Under the pieces are notes generated by a model that did not search any database, was not told the origin of the DNA, and saw only the letters and a list, made by a program, of their open reading frames with translations. Below are positions 20,407-28,203 of a DNA stretch of 64,000 nt, in pieces. Numbering within the stretch: position 1 is the first letter of the stretch; each line of letters opens with the position of its first letter. The stretch comes from Sphingomonas panacis (lineage in GTDB: Bacteria > Pseudomonadota > Alphaproteobacteria > Sphingomonadales > Sphingomonadaceae): NCBI RefSeq assembly GCF_001717955.1, contig NZ_CP014168.1, forward strand, positions 3,875,501 through 3,939,500, given 5' to 3'. Position numbers and translations under genes: made by a program.

Positions 20407-20442
20407 GAAAAGGGCGCGGGAGCCATCGCCCCCGCGCCCTTC
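20407..20442 (-). terminator. Intrinsic terminator of the ffh-rplS operon
   Basis: On the minus strand AAGGGCGCGGG pairs with CCCGCGCCCTT across a 10-base loop and runs straight into TTTTC. It lies about 23 bases after the rplS stop codon, a convincing operon end. Confidence 0.9.
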
Positions 20443-20463
20443 CTGAAACCTTGCGGTCGTCGC

Positions 20464-20856
20464 TTATTCGGCGGCGACGGTGCCCTTGGCCGGACGGTTG
20501 TCGCGGCGCTCGGCGATACGCGCCGACTTGCCGGTGCGACCACGCAGATAATACAGCTTGGCACGACGCACCGCGCCCTTGCGGATGACTTCGATGCTGT
20601 CGATGTTCGGCGAATACAGCGGGAAGACGCGCTCGACGCCCTCGCCAAAGCTGATCTTACGAACGGTGAAGTTCGAGCCCATGCCCTTGTTAGACCGCGC
20701 GATGCACACGCCTTCGTAGTTCTGCACGCGGGTGCGGTCGCCTTCGACCACCTTCACGCCGACCTTCAGCGTGTCCCCGGGGCGGAATTCCGGGATCGTC
20801 TTGGTCGCCAGGAACTTGGCGATGTTTTCGGCTTCGATCGTCTGGATGAGATTCAT
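20464..20856 (-). CDS. rplS: 50S ribosomal protein L19
   Basis: 130 residues. It lies at the 30S-50S interface. Family signature segments are [65 protein letters not shown] and [18 protein letters not shown]. It is the last gene of the operon, 1 base after trmD, and is followed by a strong terminator. Confidence 0.98.
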   Translation of the reverse strand: MNLIQTIEAENIAKFLATKTIPEFRPGDTLKVGVKVVEGDRTRVQNYEGVCIARSNKGMGSNFTVRKISFGEGVERVFPLYSPNIDSIEVIRKGAVRRAKLYYLRGRTGKSARIAERRDNRPAKGTVAAE

Positions 20857-20857
20857 C

Positions 20858-21589
20858 TCATGCGTCCTTCGTCTGTCGCCGCGCGCCAGAGGGAGGCTTG
20901 ACCCGAACGCCCTCGTGGCGTTCCCAAAGGTCCGGCCTCCTTAGCCGTGTCTCGGTCTCGGCCATCAGCTTTCGCCAGGCCGCGATCCTCGCATGATCCC
21001 CCGATCGCAGCACTTCGGGGATCGTGCGCCCTTCCCATTCATTAGGTCGGGTATAATGCGGATATTCGAGAAGGCCGCTTTCGAAGCTCTCGTCATCTCC
21101 GCTGGAAGGCGCGCCCATTACGCCGGGAAGCAGCCGAATGCAAGCGTCGAGCAGGACGAGCGCCCCCATCTCCCCGCCCGACAGGATATAGTCGCCGATC
21201 GACACCTCTTCGATGCCACGCGCTTCGAAGATCCGCTCGTCGAACCCCTCGAACCGCCCGCACAGCACGGTCACGCCGGGGCCGCTGGCCAGATCGCGCA
21301 CGCGGGCTTGCGTCAGTGGCGTTCCGCGCGGCGTCATCGCGATCAGCGGCGCGCCCGTCGCAACACTGTCGATCGCGGCGGCGAGCACGTCGGCGCGCAG
21401 CACCATCCCGGCCCCGCCCCCCGAGGGCGTATCATCGACGGTGCGGTGCCTGTCGGTCGCGAAGTCGCGGATGTTGCGCGCGTCGAGGCTCCACCGCCCC
21501 TCCGCCAGCGCCCGCCCCGCGAGCGACATACCGAGCGGGCCGGGAAACATGTCCGGGTAGAGCGTCAGGATCGTGGCGGCGAAGGTCAT
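20858..21589 (-). CDS. trmD: tRNA (guanine-37-N1)-methyltransferase
   Basis: 243 residues. It methylates G37 of tRNAs reading CNN codons, using SAM bound in a trefoil knot; this prevents +1 frameshifting. Visible motifs: [59 protein letters not shown] and [15 protein letters not shown]. Its ATG overlaps the stop codon of the VapC-like toxin gene by four bases, so its translation is probably coupled to a toxin gene rather than to rimM as is usual. Confidence 0.97.
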   Translation of the reverse strand: MTFAATILTLYPDMFPGPLGMSLAGRALAEGRWSLDARNIRDFATDRHRTVDDTPSGGGAGMVLRADVLAAAIDSVATGAPLIAMTPRGTPLTQARVRDLASGPGVTVLCGRFEGFDERIFEARGIEEVSIGDYILSGGEMGALVLLDACIRLLPGVMGAPSSGDDESFESGLLEYPHYTRPNEWEGRTIPEVLRSGDHARIAAWRKLMAETETRLRRPDLWERHEGVRVKPPSGARRQTKDA

Positions 21590-21963
21590 GACGGGCGAGT
21601 CCAGTCCTCTACGCGCAAACCCGGAATGTCGGCGAAGTCGGCGAGGTTCCGCGTGACGATGGTCGCGCCGAGGCTGAGGGCATGTCCCGCCAACAGCCGA
21701 TCGAAACGACCACGCCGGAACGGCATCTTGGCGTAAGCGCGGGCCGCAGCCTCGTCGAACGGCATCAGAGGCATCTGCTCGATGAGCCGTTCAAGCACGT
21801 CAATGGAGGGCGCCAAACCATTTTCGCTGCCGAGCGCAAGCTCGGCGAAGACGATCGCCGACATCCGAATGTCGCCGATCGCTGTCGCTTCGACCCGCCG
21901 GGTGAGCGCTGGATAGTTGCCACCGACGAGATAGATGATCGTGTTCGTATCGACGAGATGCAT
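21586..21963 (-). CDS. vapC: VapC-type PIN-domain toxin inside the ribosomal operon
   Basis: 125 residues, [15 protein letters not shown] onward. PIN ribonuclease ligands are visible: the first Asp in VDTNTI, the Glu in [12 protein letters not shown], the Asp in [19 protein letters not shown] and the final acidic pair in [11 protein letters not shown]. It starts on the base where the antitoxin stop ends (TGATG) and its own stop overlaps the trmD start (ATGA). It is thus wedged without any gap between antitoxin and an essential tRNA methyltransferase gene. Confidence 0.9.
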   Translation of the reverse strand: MHLVDTNTIIYLVGGNYPALTRRVEATAIGDIRMSAIVFAELALGSENGLAPSIDVLERLIEQMPLMPFDEAAARAYAKMPFRRGRFDRLLAGHALSLGATIVTRNLADFADIPGLRVEDWTRPS

Positions 21964-22226
21964 CAGCCATCGCGATCGAGCAGGTGCCAATCGCGCGGCG
22001 AATCGTCGAAATCTTCGCGCGGCAGCGGCTTTAGCCACGGCATCGACCCGGCGATGCCGGTAAGATCGATCTTGCGCTTCGGCGCATCGACCGGCTCGAA
22101 CGTGAACCGGCCATGCTCCTCGCGCAGCCGCATCTCGGCGCCTTCCTCAAGGCCAAGCGCTTTGGGCAGTCGCAAGGCGAGCGAATTGCCCGACTTGAAC
22201 ACCTTGGCTTTATACTCCTCGCTCAT
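21963..22226 (-). CDS. vapB: AbrB/MazE-fold antitoxin (VapB-like)
   Basis: 87 residues. The N-terminal KAKVFKSGNSLALRLPKALG is the swapped-hairpin AbrB DNA-binding domain (SGNSxALRLPK motif); the C-terminal SMPWLKPLPREDFDDSPRDW is a toxin-binding tail. A GGAG ribosome site precedes the ATG. Two copies of the palindrome GTATATAC lie just upstream and overlap the rimM stop codon, a likely operator. It is the second toxin-antitoxin pair in the window and is unrelated to the FitA-like pair. Confidence 0.88.
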   Translation of the reverse strand: MSEEYKAKVFKSGNSLALRLPKALGLEEGAEMRLREEHGRFTFEPVDAPKRKIDLTGIAGSMPWLKPLPREDFDDSPRDWHLLDRDG

Positions 22227-22237
22227 GGCCCTCGCTC

Positions 22238-22260
22238 CGTATATACGATAAGTATATACT
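22238..22260. promoter_or_regulatory. Candidate operator/promoter of the inserted vapBC pair
   Basis: Two copies of the self-complementary octamer GTATATAC (22239-22246 and 22252-22259), 13 bases apart centre to centre, in an otherwise GC-rich area. The second overlaps the rimM TAG stop. The TATA-like content would also supply a -10 element for vapB, 12 or more bases upstream of its start. Function is inferred. Confidence 0.6.
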
Positions 22261-22747
22261 AGATGACGAACGCCCCGTCAACCACCACCCGCTCGCCGTC
22301 CCATTCGGGCACCGCGTCGGCGTTCATCGGCACCATGAAGCGCTGACCGTTCTCGCGCTCGATCTCGATCACGTCGCCCGCGCCGAAATCCTCGATCAGT
22401 ACGACGCGACCCAACGCCTCGCCCGTCGTCGAGACGGCGGCAAGACCGATCAGATCGGAATGATAATATTCGCCCGGCTCGAGCGGCGGCAAGGCTGAGC
22501 GTGGCACCGTCAGTTCGGTGCCGCGCAGCGCCTCGGCGGCATTGCGATCGGTCACTTCGGCGAAGCGCGCGATCGTGCCGTTGCTACCGGGGCGTGCCGA
22601 CTTGAGCGTCAGCGCAACCCCGGCGACAGTGGCATTCAGCACCTTGTAGCGCGCCAGATCCTCGGTGAAGACCTTGAGCCGCACTTCCCCCGTCACGCCA
22701 TGCGCGCCGATGATGACGGCAAGCGTAACGGGGCGATCTGCCGACAT
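22259..22747 (-). CDS. rimM: Ribosome maturation factor RimM
   Basis: 162 residues. It helps assemble the head of the 30S subunit and binds S19. The N-terminal barrel reads VTLAVIIGAHGVTGEVRLKVF; the C-terminal PRC-barrel includes LEPGEYYHSDLIGLAA and GDVIEIERENGQRFMVPMN. Its ATG overlaps the rpsP stop by one base (TAATG). In most bacteria trmD follows directly, but here a VapBC pair intervenes. Confidence 0.96.
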   Translation of the reverse strand: MSADRPVTLAVIIGAHGVTGEVRLKVFTEDLARYKVLNATVAGVALTLKSARPGSNGTIARFAEVTDRNAAEALRGTELTVPRSALPPLEPGEYYHSDLIGLAAVSTTGEALGRVVLIEDFGAGDVIEIERENGQRFMVPMNADAVPEWDGERVVVDGAFVI

Positions 22748-23166
22748 TATGCTTCGGCCGAAGCCTCTTCAGCGGCCGGGGCTTCCTCAGCCGGCGCAGC
22801 AGCGGCGGCCTTGGCGGCCTCCTCGGCTTCGGCGATCTTGGTGGCACGCTCTTCGGCGCGCTCGGTTGCCTTCTCGCCGGGCTTGCCCTTGTTCGGGTTG
22901 TTGCGGACGGCACGCTCCTTCACGCCGGCCACGTCGAGGAACCGCGCGACACGGTCGGTCGGCTGCGCGCCGTTGCCGAGCCAGTGCTTCGCACGCTCGG
23001 CGTCGAGGATGATGCGCTTCTCGTCATCCTTGGCGAGAAGCGGATTGTACGTGCCGATCTTCTCGATGAACTTGCCATCGCGCGGCGAACGCGCGTCCGC
23101 GACGACGATGCGGTAGTAGGGACGCTTCTTGGAGCCGCCACGCGACAGACGAATGCTGAGTGCCAT
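22747..23166 (-). CDS. rpsP: 30S ribosomal protein S16
   Basis: 139 residues. The first 80 residues are the conserved protein ([58 protein letters not shown]); the rest is an alanine/glutamate-rich tail typical of alphaproteobacterial S16. It lies downstream of ffh, separated by a REP-like repeat, and is coupled to rimM. Confidence 0.98.
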   Translation of the reverse strand: MALSIRLSRGGSKKRPYYRIVVADARSPRDGKFIEKIGTYNPLLAKDDEKRIILDAERAKHWLGNGAQPTDRVARFLDVAGVKERAVRNNPNKGKPGEKATERAEERATKIAEAEEAAKAAAAAPAEEAPAAEEASAEA

Positions 23167-23192
23167 CTTGAACTACTTCCTTCTTTGATCTG

Positions 23193-23273
23193 GTCACCCC
23201 AGCGCAAGCTGGGGTCTTCTGGTTTTCGGTTGTGCCCTTGCCGCCGGAGACCCCAGCGTGCGCTGGGGTGACG
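23193..23273. repeat. REP-like pair of the CCCCAGCGCAAGCTGGGG family between ffh and rpsP
   Basis: Two inverted units: GTCACCCCAGCGCAAGCTGG at 23193 and the complementary form ending GCGCTGGGGTGACG at 23273, each with its own short hairpin. The same unit recurs at 29811-29838 and 36519-36600. Its place inside an operon makes a role as mRNA stabiliser or partial terminator possible. Confidence 0.85.
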
Positions 23274-23284
23274 ACTTGGGCAGG

Positions 23285-24799
23285 TTACTTCTTCTTGTTC
23301 ATCAAATTCTCGAACCCCGGCGGCAGCTTGGCCTGGCCACCGCCAAGCCCCGGCAGACCGCCGGAATTGCCGCCGATCAGGCTGCCGATATCGGGCATGC
23401 CGGCACCGCCGAGGCCACCCATGCCGCCACCGCCCATGCCGCCCTTGCCGAACATCGCCGCCATGCCCTTCAATCCGCCCATCTTGCGGATCTTCTTCAT
23501 AGCGCCGGCCATTTCCTGATGCATCTTGAGCAGCTTGTTGACGTCCTGAACGGTCGTCCCCGAGCCCTTGGCGACGCGGATCTTGCGCTTGGCGTTGAGC
23601 AGTTCGGGCTTGGCACGCTCTTTCTCGGTCATCGAACCGATCATCGCGTCCATATGGATCAGCACCTTGTCGCCGCCGACCTGCTGAACCGCGCTTTGCG
23701 CCTTCTTCAGCCCCGGCAGCATGCCCGCGAGCGCGCCGAGGCCGCCCATCTTGCGCATCTGCTGGAGCTGCGCGCGCAGATCGTTGAGATCGAACTGCCC
23801 CTTGGCGAGCCGCGCCGCGATCTTCTCGGCATCTTCCTGCTGGATCGTCTCGGCGGCGCGCTCGACCAGGCTGACCACGTCGCCCATGCCGAGGATGCGG
23901 CCAGCGACGCGGCTGGGATGGAAGGCTTCGAGCGCATCCATCTTCTCGCCCGTGCCCGCGAATTTGATCGGCTTGCCGGTGACGGCCCGCATCGACAGCG
24001 CCGCACCACCGCGCGCATCGCCGTCCATGCGGGTCAGCACCACGCCGGTCAGCGGCACCTGCTGCGAGAAGCTGGTCGCGACGTTGACCGCGTCCTGTCC
24101 GGTCAGCGCATCGACGACGAGCAGGATTTCCGCCGGACGCGCGACATCGGCGACCGCGCGCATCTCGTCCATCAGCGCCTGATCGACGTGCAGACGGCCC
24201 GCCGTATCGAGCATCAGCACGTCATAGCCCTGCAGCTTCGCCGCCTGCAGCGCGCGCCGCGCGATATCGACCGGCTGCTGGCCAGCGACGATCGGCAGCG
24301 TCGCCACCTCGGTCTGCGTGCCCAGCGTCGCCAACTGCTCCTGCGCGTTCGGGCGATTGACGTCGAGCGACGCCATCAGCACCTTCTTGCGCTCACGCCC
24401 GCCCTGCCCGCCCGACAGCCGCCGCGCGATCTTGGCGGTCGTCGTCGTCTTGCCCGAGCCTTGCAGGCCGACCATCATGATGACGGCGGGCGGCGTGACG
24501 CCGAGGTCGAGTTCGGCGGCGCTACCGTCGCCATCGCCGCCCAGCATCGCGACCAGCGCGTCGTTGACAATCTTGACGACCTGCTGCCCCGGCGTGACCG
24601 AGCGCAGCACCTGCTGGCCGATCGCCTGCTCGGTCGCCTTGTCGACGAACTCGCGCGCCACCGGCAGCGCGACGTCGGCTTCGAGCAGCGCGACGCGCAC
24701 TTCGCGCATCGCCGCGCGCACGTCCGCCTCGGTCAGCGACCCGCGGCCGCGCAACCGATCGAACACACCGCCAAGACGGTCGCTGAGGCTCTCGAACAT
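23285..24799 (-). CDS. ffh: Signal recognition particle protein (SRP54)
   Basis: 504 residues. The GTPase binds 4.5S RNA and signal peptides of nascent inner-membrane proteins and docks with FtsY, also in this window. The N-domain helix bundle starts MFESLSDRLGGVFDRLRG; GTPase motifs are GLQGSGKTTTTAKIA (P loop), LDTAGRLHVD, TRMDGDARGGAAL and GKPIKFAGTGEK. The methionine-rich M domain follows and ends in a glycine/methionine tail. The start is chosen with GGAAGG about 8 bases upstream. It heads the operon ffh-rpsP-rimM-vapBC-trmD-rplS. Confidence 0.97.
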   Translation of the reverse strand: MFESLSDRLGGVFDRLRGRGSLTEADVRAAMREVRVALLEADVALPVAREFVDKATEQAIGQQVLRSVTPGQQVVKIVNDALVAMLGGDGDGSAAELDLGVTPPAVIMMVGLQGSGKTTTTAKIARRLSGGQGGRERKKVLMASLDVNRPNAQEQLATLGTQTEVATLPIVAGQQPVDIARRALQAAKLQGYDVLMLDTAGRLHVDQALMDEMRAVADVARPAEILLVVDALTGQDAVNVATSFSQQVPLTGVVLTRMDGDARGGAALSMRAVTGKPIKFAGTGEKMDALEAFHPSRVAGRILGMGDVVSLVERAAETIQQEDAEKIAARLAKGQFDLNDLRAQLQQMRKMGGLGALAGMLPGLKKAQSAVQQVGGDKVLIHMDAMIGSMTEKERAKPELLNAKRKIRVAKGSGTTVQDVNKLLKMHQEMAGAMKKIRKMGGLKGMAAMFGKGGMGGGGMGGLGGAGMPDIGSLIGGNSGGLPGLGGGQAKLPPGFENLMNKKK

Positions 24800-24834
24800 C
24801 GTCAAACCTTCCACTTCGAACGCTATCGCCCTAT

Positions 24835-24880
24835 GGAAAAACGCAAAAGACGCCGGCGGACGAAACCTCGTCGGCCGGCG
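24835..24880 (-). terminator. Hairpin plus T-rich run upstream of ffh (leader attenuator or sRNA end)
   Basis: On the minus strand CGCCGGCCGACGA pairs with TCGTCCGCCGGCG across a GGTT loop and is followed by TCTTTTGCGTTTTTCC. This has the form of an intrinsic terminator but lies about 40 bases before the ffh start, on the same strand. The divergent gene starts at 25037, so any transcript ending here must begin in 24881-25036. I see nothing else in that stretch. Confidence 0.65.
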
Positions 24881-25036
24881 TAGCCCCGCAGGGCAAGCCT
24901 TTCACGAATCCCGGTGGGGACGCGATCGAAACGGCCTTTAGCGGTTTCGCGTGCATCTCGCAACCCGCCGGCGCTTAACGGGAAATACACAGCTCGAACG
25001 GCATAGCCGGTCGATCGGGTTTCTAAGGCGTTTGCA

Positions 25037-26638
25037 ATGGGTTCTGGACACGACGACGGAGCGGAGGCCAAGCCCCCGCCCAGCCGAGACGTTTGGGTCG
25101 TCGCCATCATTGTGGCCGCGATCGTGCTGTTCGTCGGCATCGGCAGCGCCGTGCTGGCGAAGGCGCTCGACGCCTATGTCCCTGCCGGCGCGACAATCAA
25201 TCGCGGGCTGATGATCGCGTTACTGCTCAACCTCGCGCTGATCCTGCTCGGCTGGCGCCGCCACCGCGCGTTGAACACCGAGGGTGCGGCGCGCACCACG
25301 GCGGAGGGTCGCGCGCATCATCTGGCGGCGCGCGATCCGCTCACCGGCTTGCTCAACCGCCGCAGCCTCGCCGAAGCGGGCGCGACTCTGTTGGTCGGCG
25401 CGCGGCGGCGCCACAAGGCGATGGCGCTGATGTTGATCGATCTCGATCACTTCAAGGCGATCAACGATCGACACGACCACGCCACCGGCGATGCGCTGCT
25501 CCACCGGGTCGCTGCCGAGATCACGCGCATCATGCCGGCCGGCGCGGTGCTGGCACGGGTCGGCAGCGATGCTTTCGCCTGCGGCGTCCTGTTCGATCCC
25601 GGCCACCCCGACACGGTCGAGCGGATCGCCGAGCGCACGATCAGCAAGCTCGCCCAGCCGTTCAAATGCGAAGGATTGGTGCTCGCGATCAGCGCCTCGG
25701 TCGGCATGGCCCGTTCGGACGATGGCTGCGCCAGCTTCGAGGCGCTGATGCGCGGCGCCGATACCGCACTCCGCGCCGCCAAACACACCGGCCGCAACCG
25801 TTACGCGTGGTTCAATCAGGCGATGGAACGCGAGGAAGCGACGCTTGCCACGCTGGAAGCGAGCCTGCGCAGCGCGATCCCGAAACAGGAGATCGTCCCC
25901 TATTTCGAACAGCAGATCGACCTCGCCACGGGCGGGCTGTGCGGTTTCGAGGTGCTGGCGCGATGGCAGACGCCCGATGGCGTCGTCACCCCCGCCGTCT
26001 TCATGCCCACTGCCGAGCGCACCGGGCTGATCGGCGACCTGTCGCTCTCGGTGATGCGACAGGCCTTCGTCGCCGCGCGCGATTGGGATTCCGGGCTGAC
26101 GCTGTCGATCACCCTCTCGCCACGCCAGTTGAGCGATGCATGGCTCGCGCAGAAGATCATCAAGGCGCTGACCGAGGCGAGCTTCCCGCCCGGCCGGCTC
26201 GAGGTCGGGGTTACTGAAGCCGCGCTGCTCGACACGCTCCCGCTCGTCCAGTCGATTCTGGCCAGCCTCAAGAATCAGGGCGTGGGGCTGGTGCTCGGCG
26301 ATTTCGGCGGCGGCTTCGCCAGCCTTGCGCATCTGCGCGCCGCCGCGTTCGACCGGATCAAGCTCAGCCGCACCTTCGTCACCGCCACGCCCGATAACGC
26401 CGTGATGGCCAACGCCGTCGCCCGGCTCGGCGAATGCTTCAACCTGCCGATCACCGCGATCGGCATCGAGACCGCCGAAACCGCGGAGCGGCTGCGCGCG
26501 CTCGGCTACACGCGCGGGCAAGGCTCTCTCTATGCGCAGCCCGCCAGCATCACCAACACCCGCCGCCTGCTCGCGCAACGCGGCCTGCTGCGCCAACCCG
26601 GCCCGGCGATCGCCGGCGTGAACCGCGCGGTCCGGTAA
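25037..26638 (+). CDS. Degenerate GGDEF-EAL domain membrane protein
   Basis: 533 residues. Two N-terminal membrane helices (VWVVAIIVAAIVLFVGIGSA; MIALLLNLALILLGW) are followed by a GGDEF domain (LIDLDHFKAINDRHDHATGD) whose signature is GSDAF at 176-180, then an EAL domain whose signature is EVL at 305-307. Several further EAL ligands look altered: SITLSPRQL has Thr where Asn is usual, VLGDFGGGFASL has a single Asp in place of the pair, IKLSRTF lacks the Asp after Lys, and GIET lacks the preceding Glu. No RxxD inhibitory site precedes GSDAF. It is therefore probably neither a cyclase nor an active c-di-GMP phosphodiesterase, but a receptor or scaffold. It stands alone and is divergent from ffh. 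Confidence 0.9.
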   Translation: MGSGHDDGAEAKPPPSRDVWVVAIIVAAIVLFVGIGSAVLAKALDAYVPAGATINRGLMIALLLNLALILLGWRRHRALNTEGAARTTAEGRAHHLAARDPLTGLLNRRSLAEAGATLLVGARRRHKAMALMLIDLDHFKAINDRHDHATGDALLHRVAAEITRIMPAGAVLARVGSDAFACGVLFDPGHPDTVERIAERTISKLAQPFKCEGLVLAISASVGMARSDDGCASFEALMRGADTALRAAKHTGRNRYAWFNQAMEREEATLATLEASLRSAIPKQEIVPYFEQQIDLATGGLCGFEVLARWQTPDGVVTPAVFMPTAERTGLIGDLSLSVMRQAFVAARDWDSGLTLSITLSPRQLSDAWLAQKIIKALTEASFPPGRLEVGVTEAALLDTLPLVQSILASLKNQGVGLVLGDFGGGFASLAHLRAAAFDRIKLSRTFVTATPDNAVMANAVARLGECFNLPITAIGIETAETAERLRALGYTRGQGSLYAQPASITNTRRLLAQRGLLRQPGPAIAGVNRAVR

Positions 26639-26664
26639 ATCCTCCCCCGCCAGGCGGAGGATTT
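26638..26664. terminator. Inverted repeat after the GGDEF-EAL gene
   Basis: AAATCCTCC and GGAGGATTT are perfect 9-base arms around a CCCGCCAGGC loop, starting at the last base of the stop codon. It may act as a bidirectional terminator; the core resembles the CCTCCCCCGCCAGG repeat also found at 28062. Confidence 0.55.
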
Positions 26665-26751
26665 CACCCGCCACGCGATCAGCCGCAGAATGGACATCCG
26701 TCGCGCCCGTCCCTAGATCACCGCGCATGATCGACCGCGCCGGCCCCTGTC

Positions 26752-28203
26752 GTGGCTGACCCCCATATCGTCAGCCTGGGCTGCCGGCTCAACATCGCCG
26801 AGAGCGAGACGATCCGCGCGCTTTTGGCCGGGCGCGACACCGTCGTCGTCAACAGTTGCGCCGTCACCAACAGCGCGGTCGCGGAGACTCGCGCCGCGAT
26901 CCGCCGCGCGCGGCGCGACCGCCCGGCGGCGGAGATCGTCGTCACCGGCTGCGCCGCGCAGATCGATCCGGCCAGCTTCGCGGCGATGCCCGAGGTCGAT
27001 CGCGTGATCGGCAATGCCGAAAAGCTGTCCTCGCACGCCTGGAATGCGTCCGCTCCGGTCGTGGTCGGCGACATCATGCAGGTGCGCGACACCGCCCCGC
27101 ATCTGGCAAGCGCCTTCGCCGCGCACGCGCGCGCCTTCGTCGAGGTCCAGAACGGCTGCGACCATCGCTGCACCTTCTGCGCGATTCCCTATGGGCGCGG
27201 CAACAGCCGCTCGGTGCCGGCGGGCGGCGTGATCGACCGGATCGCGGCTTTGGTCGACGCCGGCTACCGCGAAGTGGTGCTGACTGGGGTCGATCTCACC
27301 AGCTACGGCCCCGATCTGCCCGGCGCGCCGACCCTCGGGATGCTGGTCGAGCGAATCCTCGCCCACGTGCCCAATCTCGAACGGCTGCGTCTGTCCTCGC
27401 TCGATTCGGTCGAGATCGACGACCGGCTGTTCGCCCTGATCGCGCATGAACCGCGCATCTTGCCGCACGTCCACCTCTCGTTTCAGGCCGGCGACGACAT
27501 GATCCTCAAGCGCATGAAGCGCCGCCACAGCCGCGCGCAGGCGGTCGCCCTGGTCGCGCGCCTCAAGGCCGCCCGCCCCGATATCGCGATCGGCGCCGAC
27601 CTCATCGCCGGCTTCCCGACCGAAGACGCCGCGATGTTCGCCAACACGCTGGCGCTGATCGACGAATGCGACATCGTCCACGCACACATCTTCCCTTATT
27701 CGCCGCGCGAGGGCACCCCCGCCGCGCGGATGCCGCAAGTCGCGCCGGACGTGCGCAAGGCGCGCGCGGCGGAGCTCCGCGCGGCAGCGGCGACGCGCAA
27801 GGCGGCGTGGCTGCGCACCCTCGTCGGCAGCGAACAGGACGTGCTGGTCGAGCGGCCCGGCGATCGCGGCCACGCCGGCAACTTCGCCGAAGTCCGCTTC
27901 CCCGCCCCGGTCAGCCCGCTCCCCCCCGTTCGTGCTGAGCCTGTCGAAGCACGTGTTCCGGGCGCACGTGCTTCGACAAGCTCGGCACGAACGGAATGGG
28001 TGGGCGAGGTTGCGCGCCTCCTAATAACCGCCACCGACGGTCTAACCCTCCACGCCGCGATCCTCCCCCGCCAGGGGGAGGTGTCGCCAAAGGCGACGGA
28101 GGGGGCGGACGTGCCCTCCTCACGATCACCCCGCCGCTTGCTCTCTCACCTCCCTCCGGCGGCGAACCAACCCGCCCCATCGCTACAAAAGGCAATCGCA
28201 TGA
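26752..28203 (+). CDS. mtaB: tRNA t6A37 methylthiotransferase
   Basis: 483 residues with a GTG start. It converts t6A37 to ms2t6A in tRNAs reading ANN codons, using two 4Fe-4S clusters. The N-terminal MTTase domain has cysteines in SLGCRLN, NSCAVTN and TGCAAQ; the radical SAM motif is C136, C140, C143 (NGCDHRCTFCAIPYGRG). The rest of the SAM core includes TGVDLTSYG and LSFQAGDDMILKRMKRRHSR. Odd: in the C-terminal TRAM-like part a REP pair is translated in frame at 27926-27994, and a second repeat family at 28062-28106 begins a roughly 45-residue low-complexity tail, so the original C terminus seems replaced. The TGA overlaps the ftsY ATG. Confidence 0.93.
   Translation: MADPHIVSLGCRLNIAESETIRALLAGRDTVVVNSCAVTNSAVAETRAAIRRARRDRPAAEIVVTGCAAQIDPASFAAMPEVDRVIGNAEKLSSHAWNASAPVVVGDIMQVRDTAPHLASAFAAHARAFVEVQNGCDHRCTFCAIPYGRGNSRSVPAGGVIDRIAALVDAGYREVVLTGVDLTSYGPDLPGAPTLGMLVERILAHVPNLERLRLSSLDSVEIDDRLFALIAHEPRILPHVHLSFQAGDDMILKRMKRRHSRAQAVALVARLKAARPDIAIGADLIAGFPTEDAAMFANTLALIDECDIVHAHIFPYSPREGTPAARMPQVAPDVRKARAAELRAAAATRKAAWLRTLVGSEQDVLVERPGDRGHAGNFAEVRFPAPVSPLPPVRAEPVEARVPGARASTSSARTEWVGEVARLLITATDGLTLHAAILPRQGEVSPKATEGADVPSSRSPRRLLSHLPPAANQPAPSLQKAIA
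27926..27994. repeat. REP-like inverted pair within mtaB
   Basis: Arms CCGTTCGTGCTGAGCCTGTC (from 27926) and its near-complement ending GCACGAACGG (to 27994) around a short GC spacer. The unit is 69 bases, exactly 23 codons, and reads as PVRAEPVEAR...STSSARTE in the protein. Confidence 0.9.
28062..28106. repeat. Second repeat family at the 3' end of mtaB
   Basis: CCTCCCCCGCCAGGGGGAGG followed by the small hairpin TGTCGCCAAAGGCGACGGA and GGGGGC. It contains two adjoining hairpins and is translated as LPRQGEVSPKATEGA. It is related to the core at 26640 and distantly to the repeats at 5021 and 5408. Confidence 0.8.

Noticed and set aside
24881..25036. 4.5S (SRP) RNA gene next to ffh
   Set aside because: I could not find the conserved asymmetric loop with GGAA tetraloop and the flanking CAGGTCCGGAAGGAAGCAGCC-like core.
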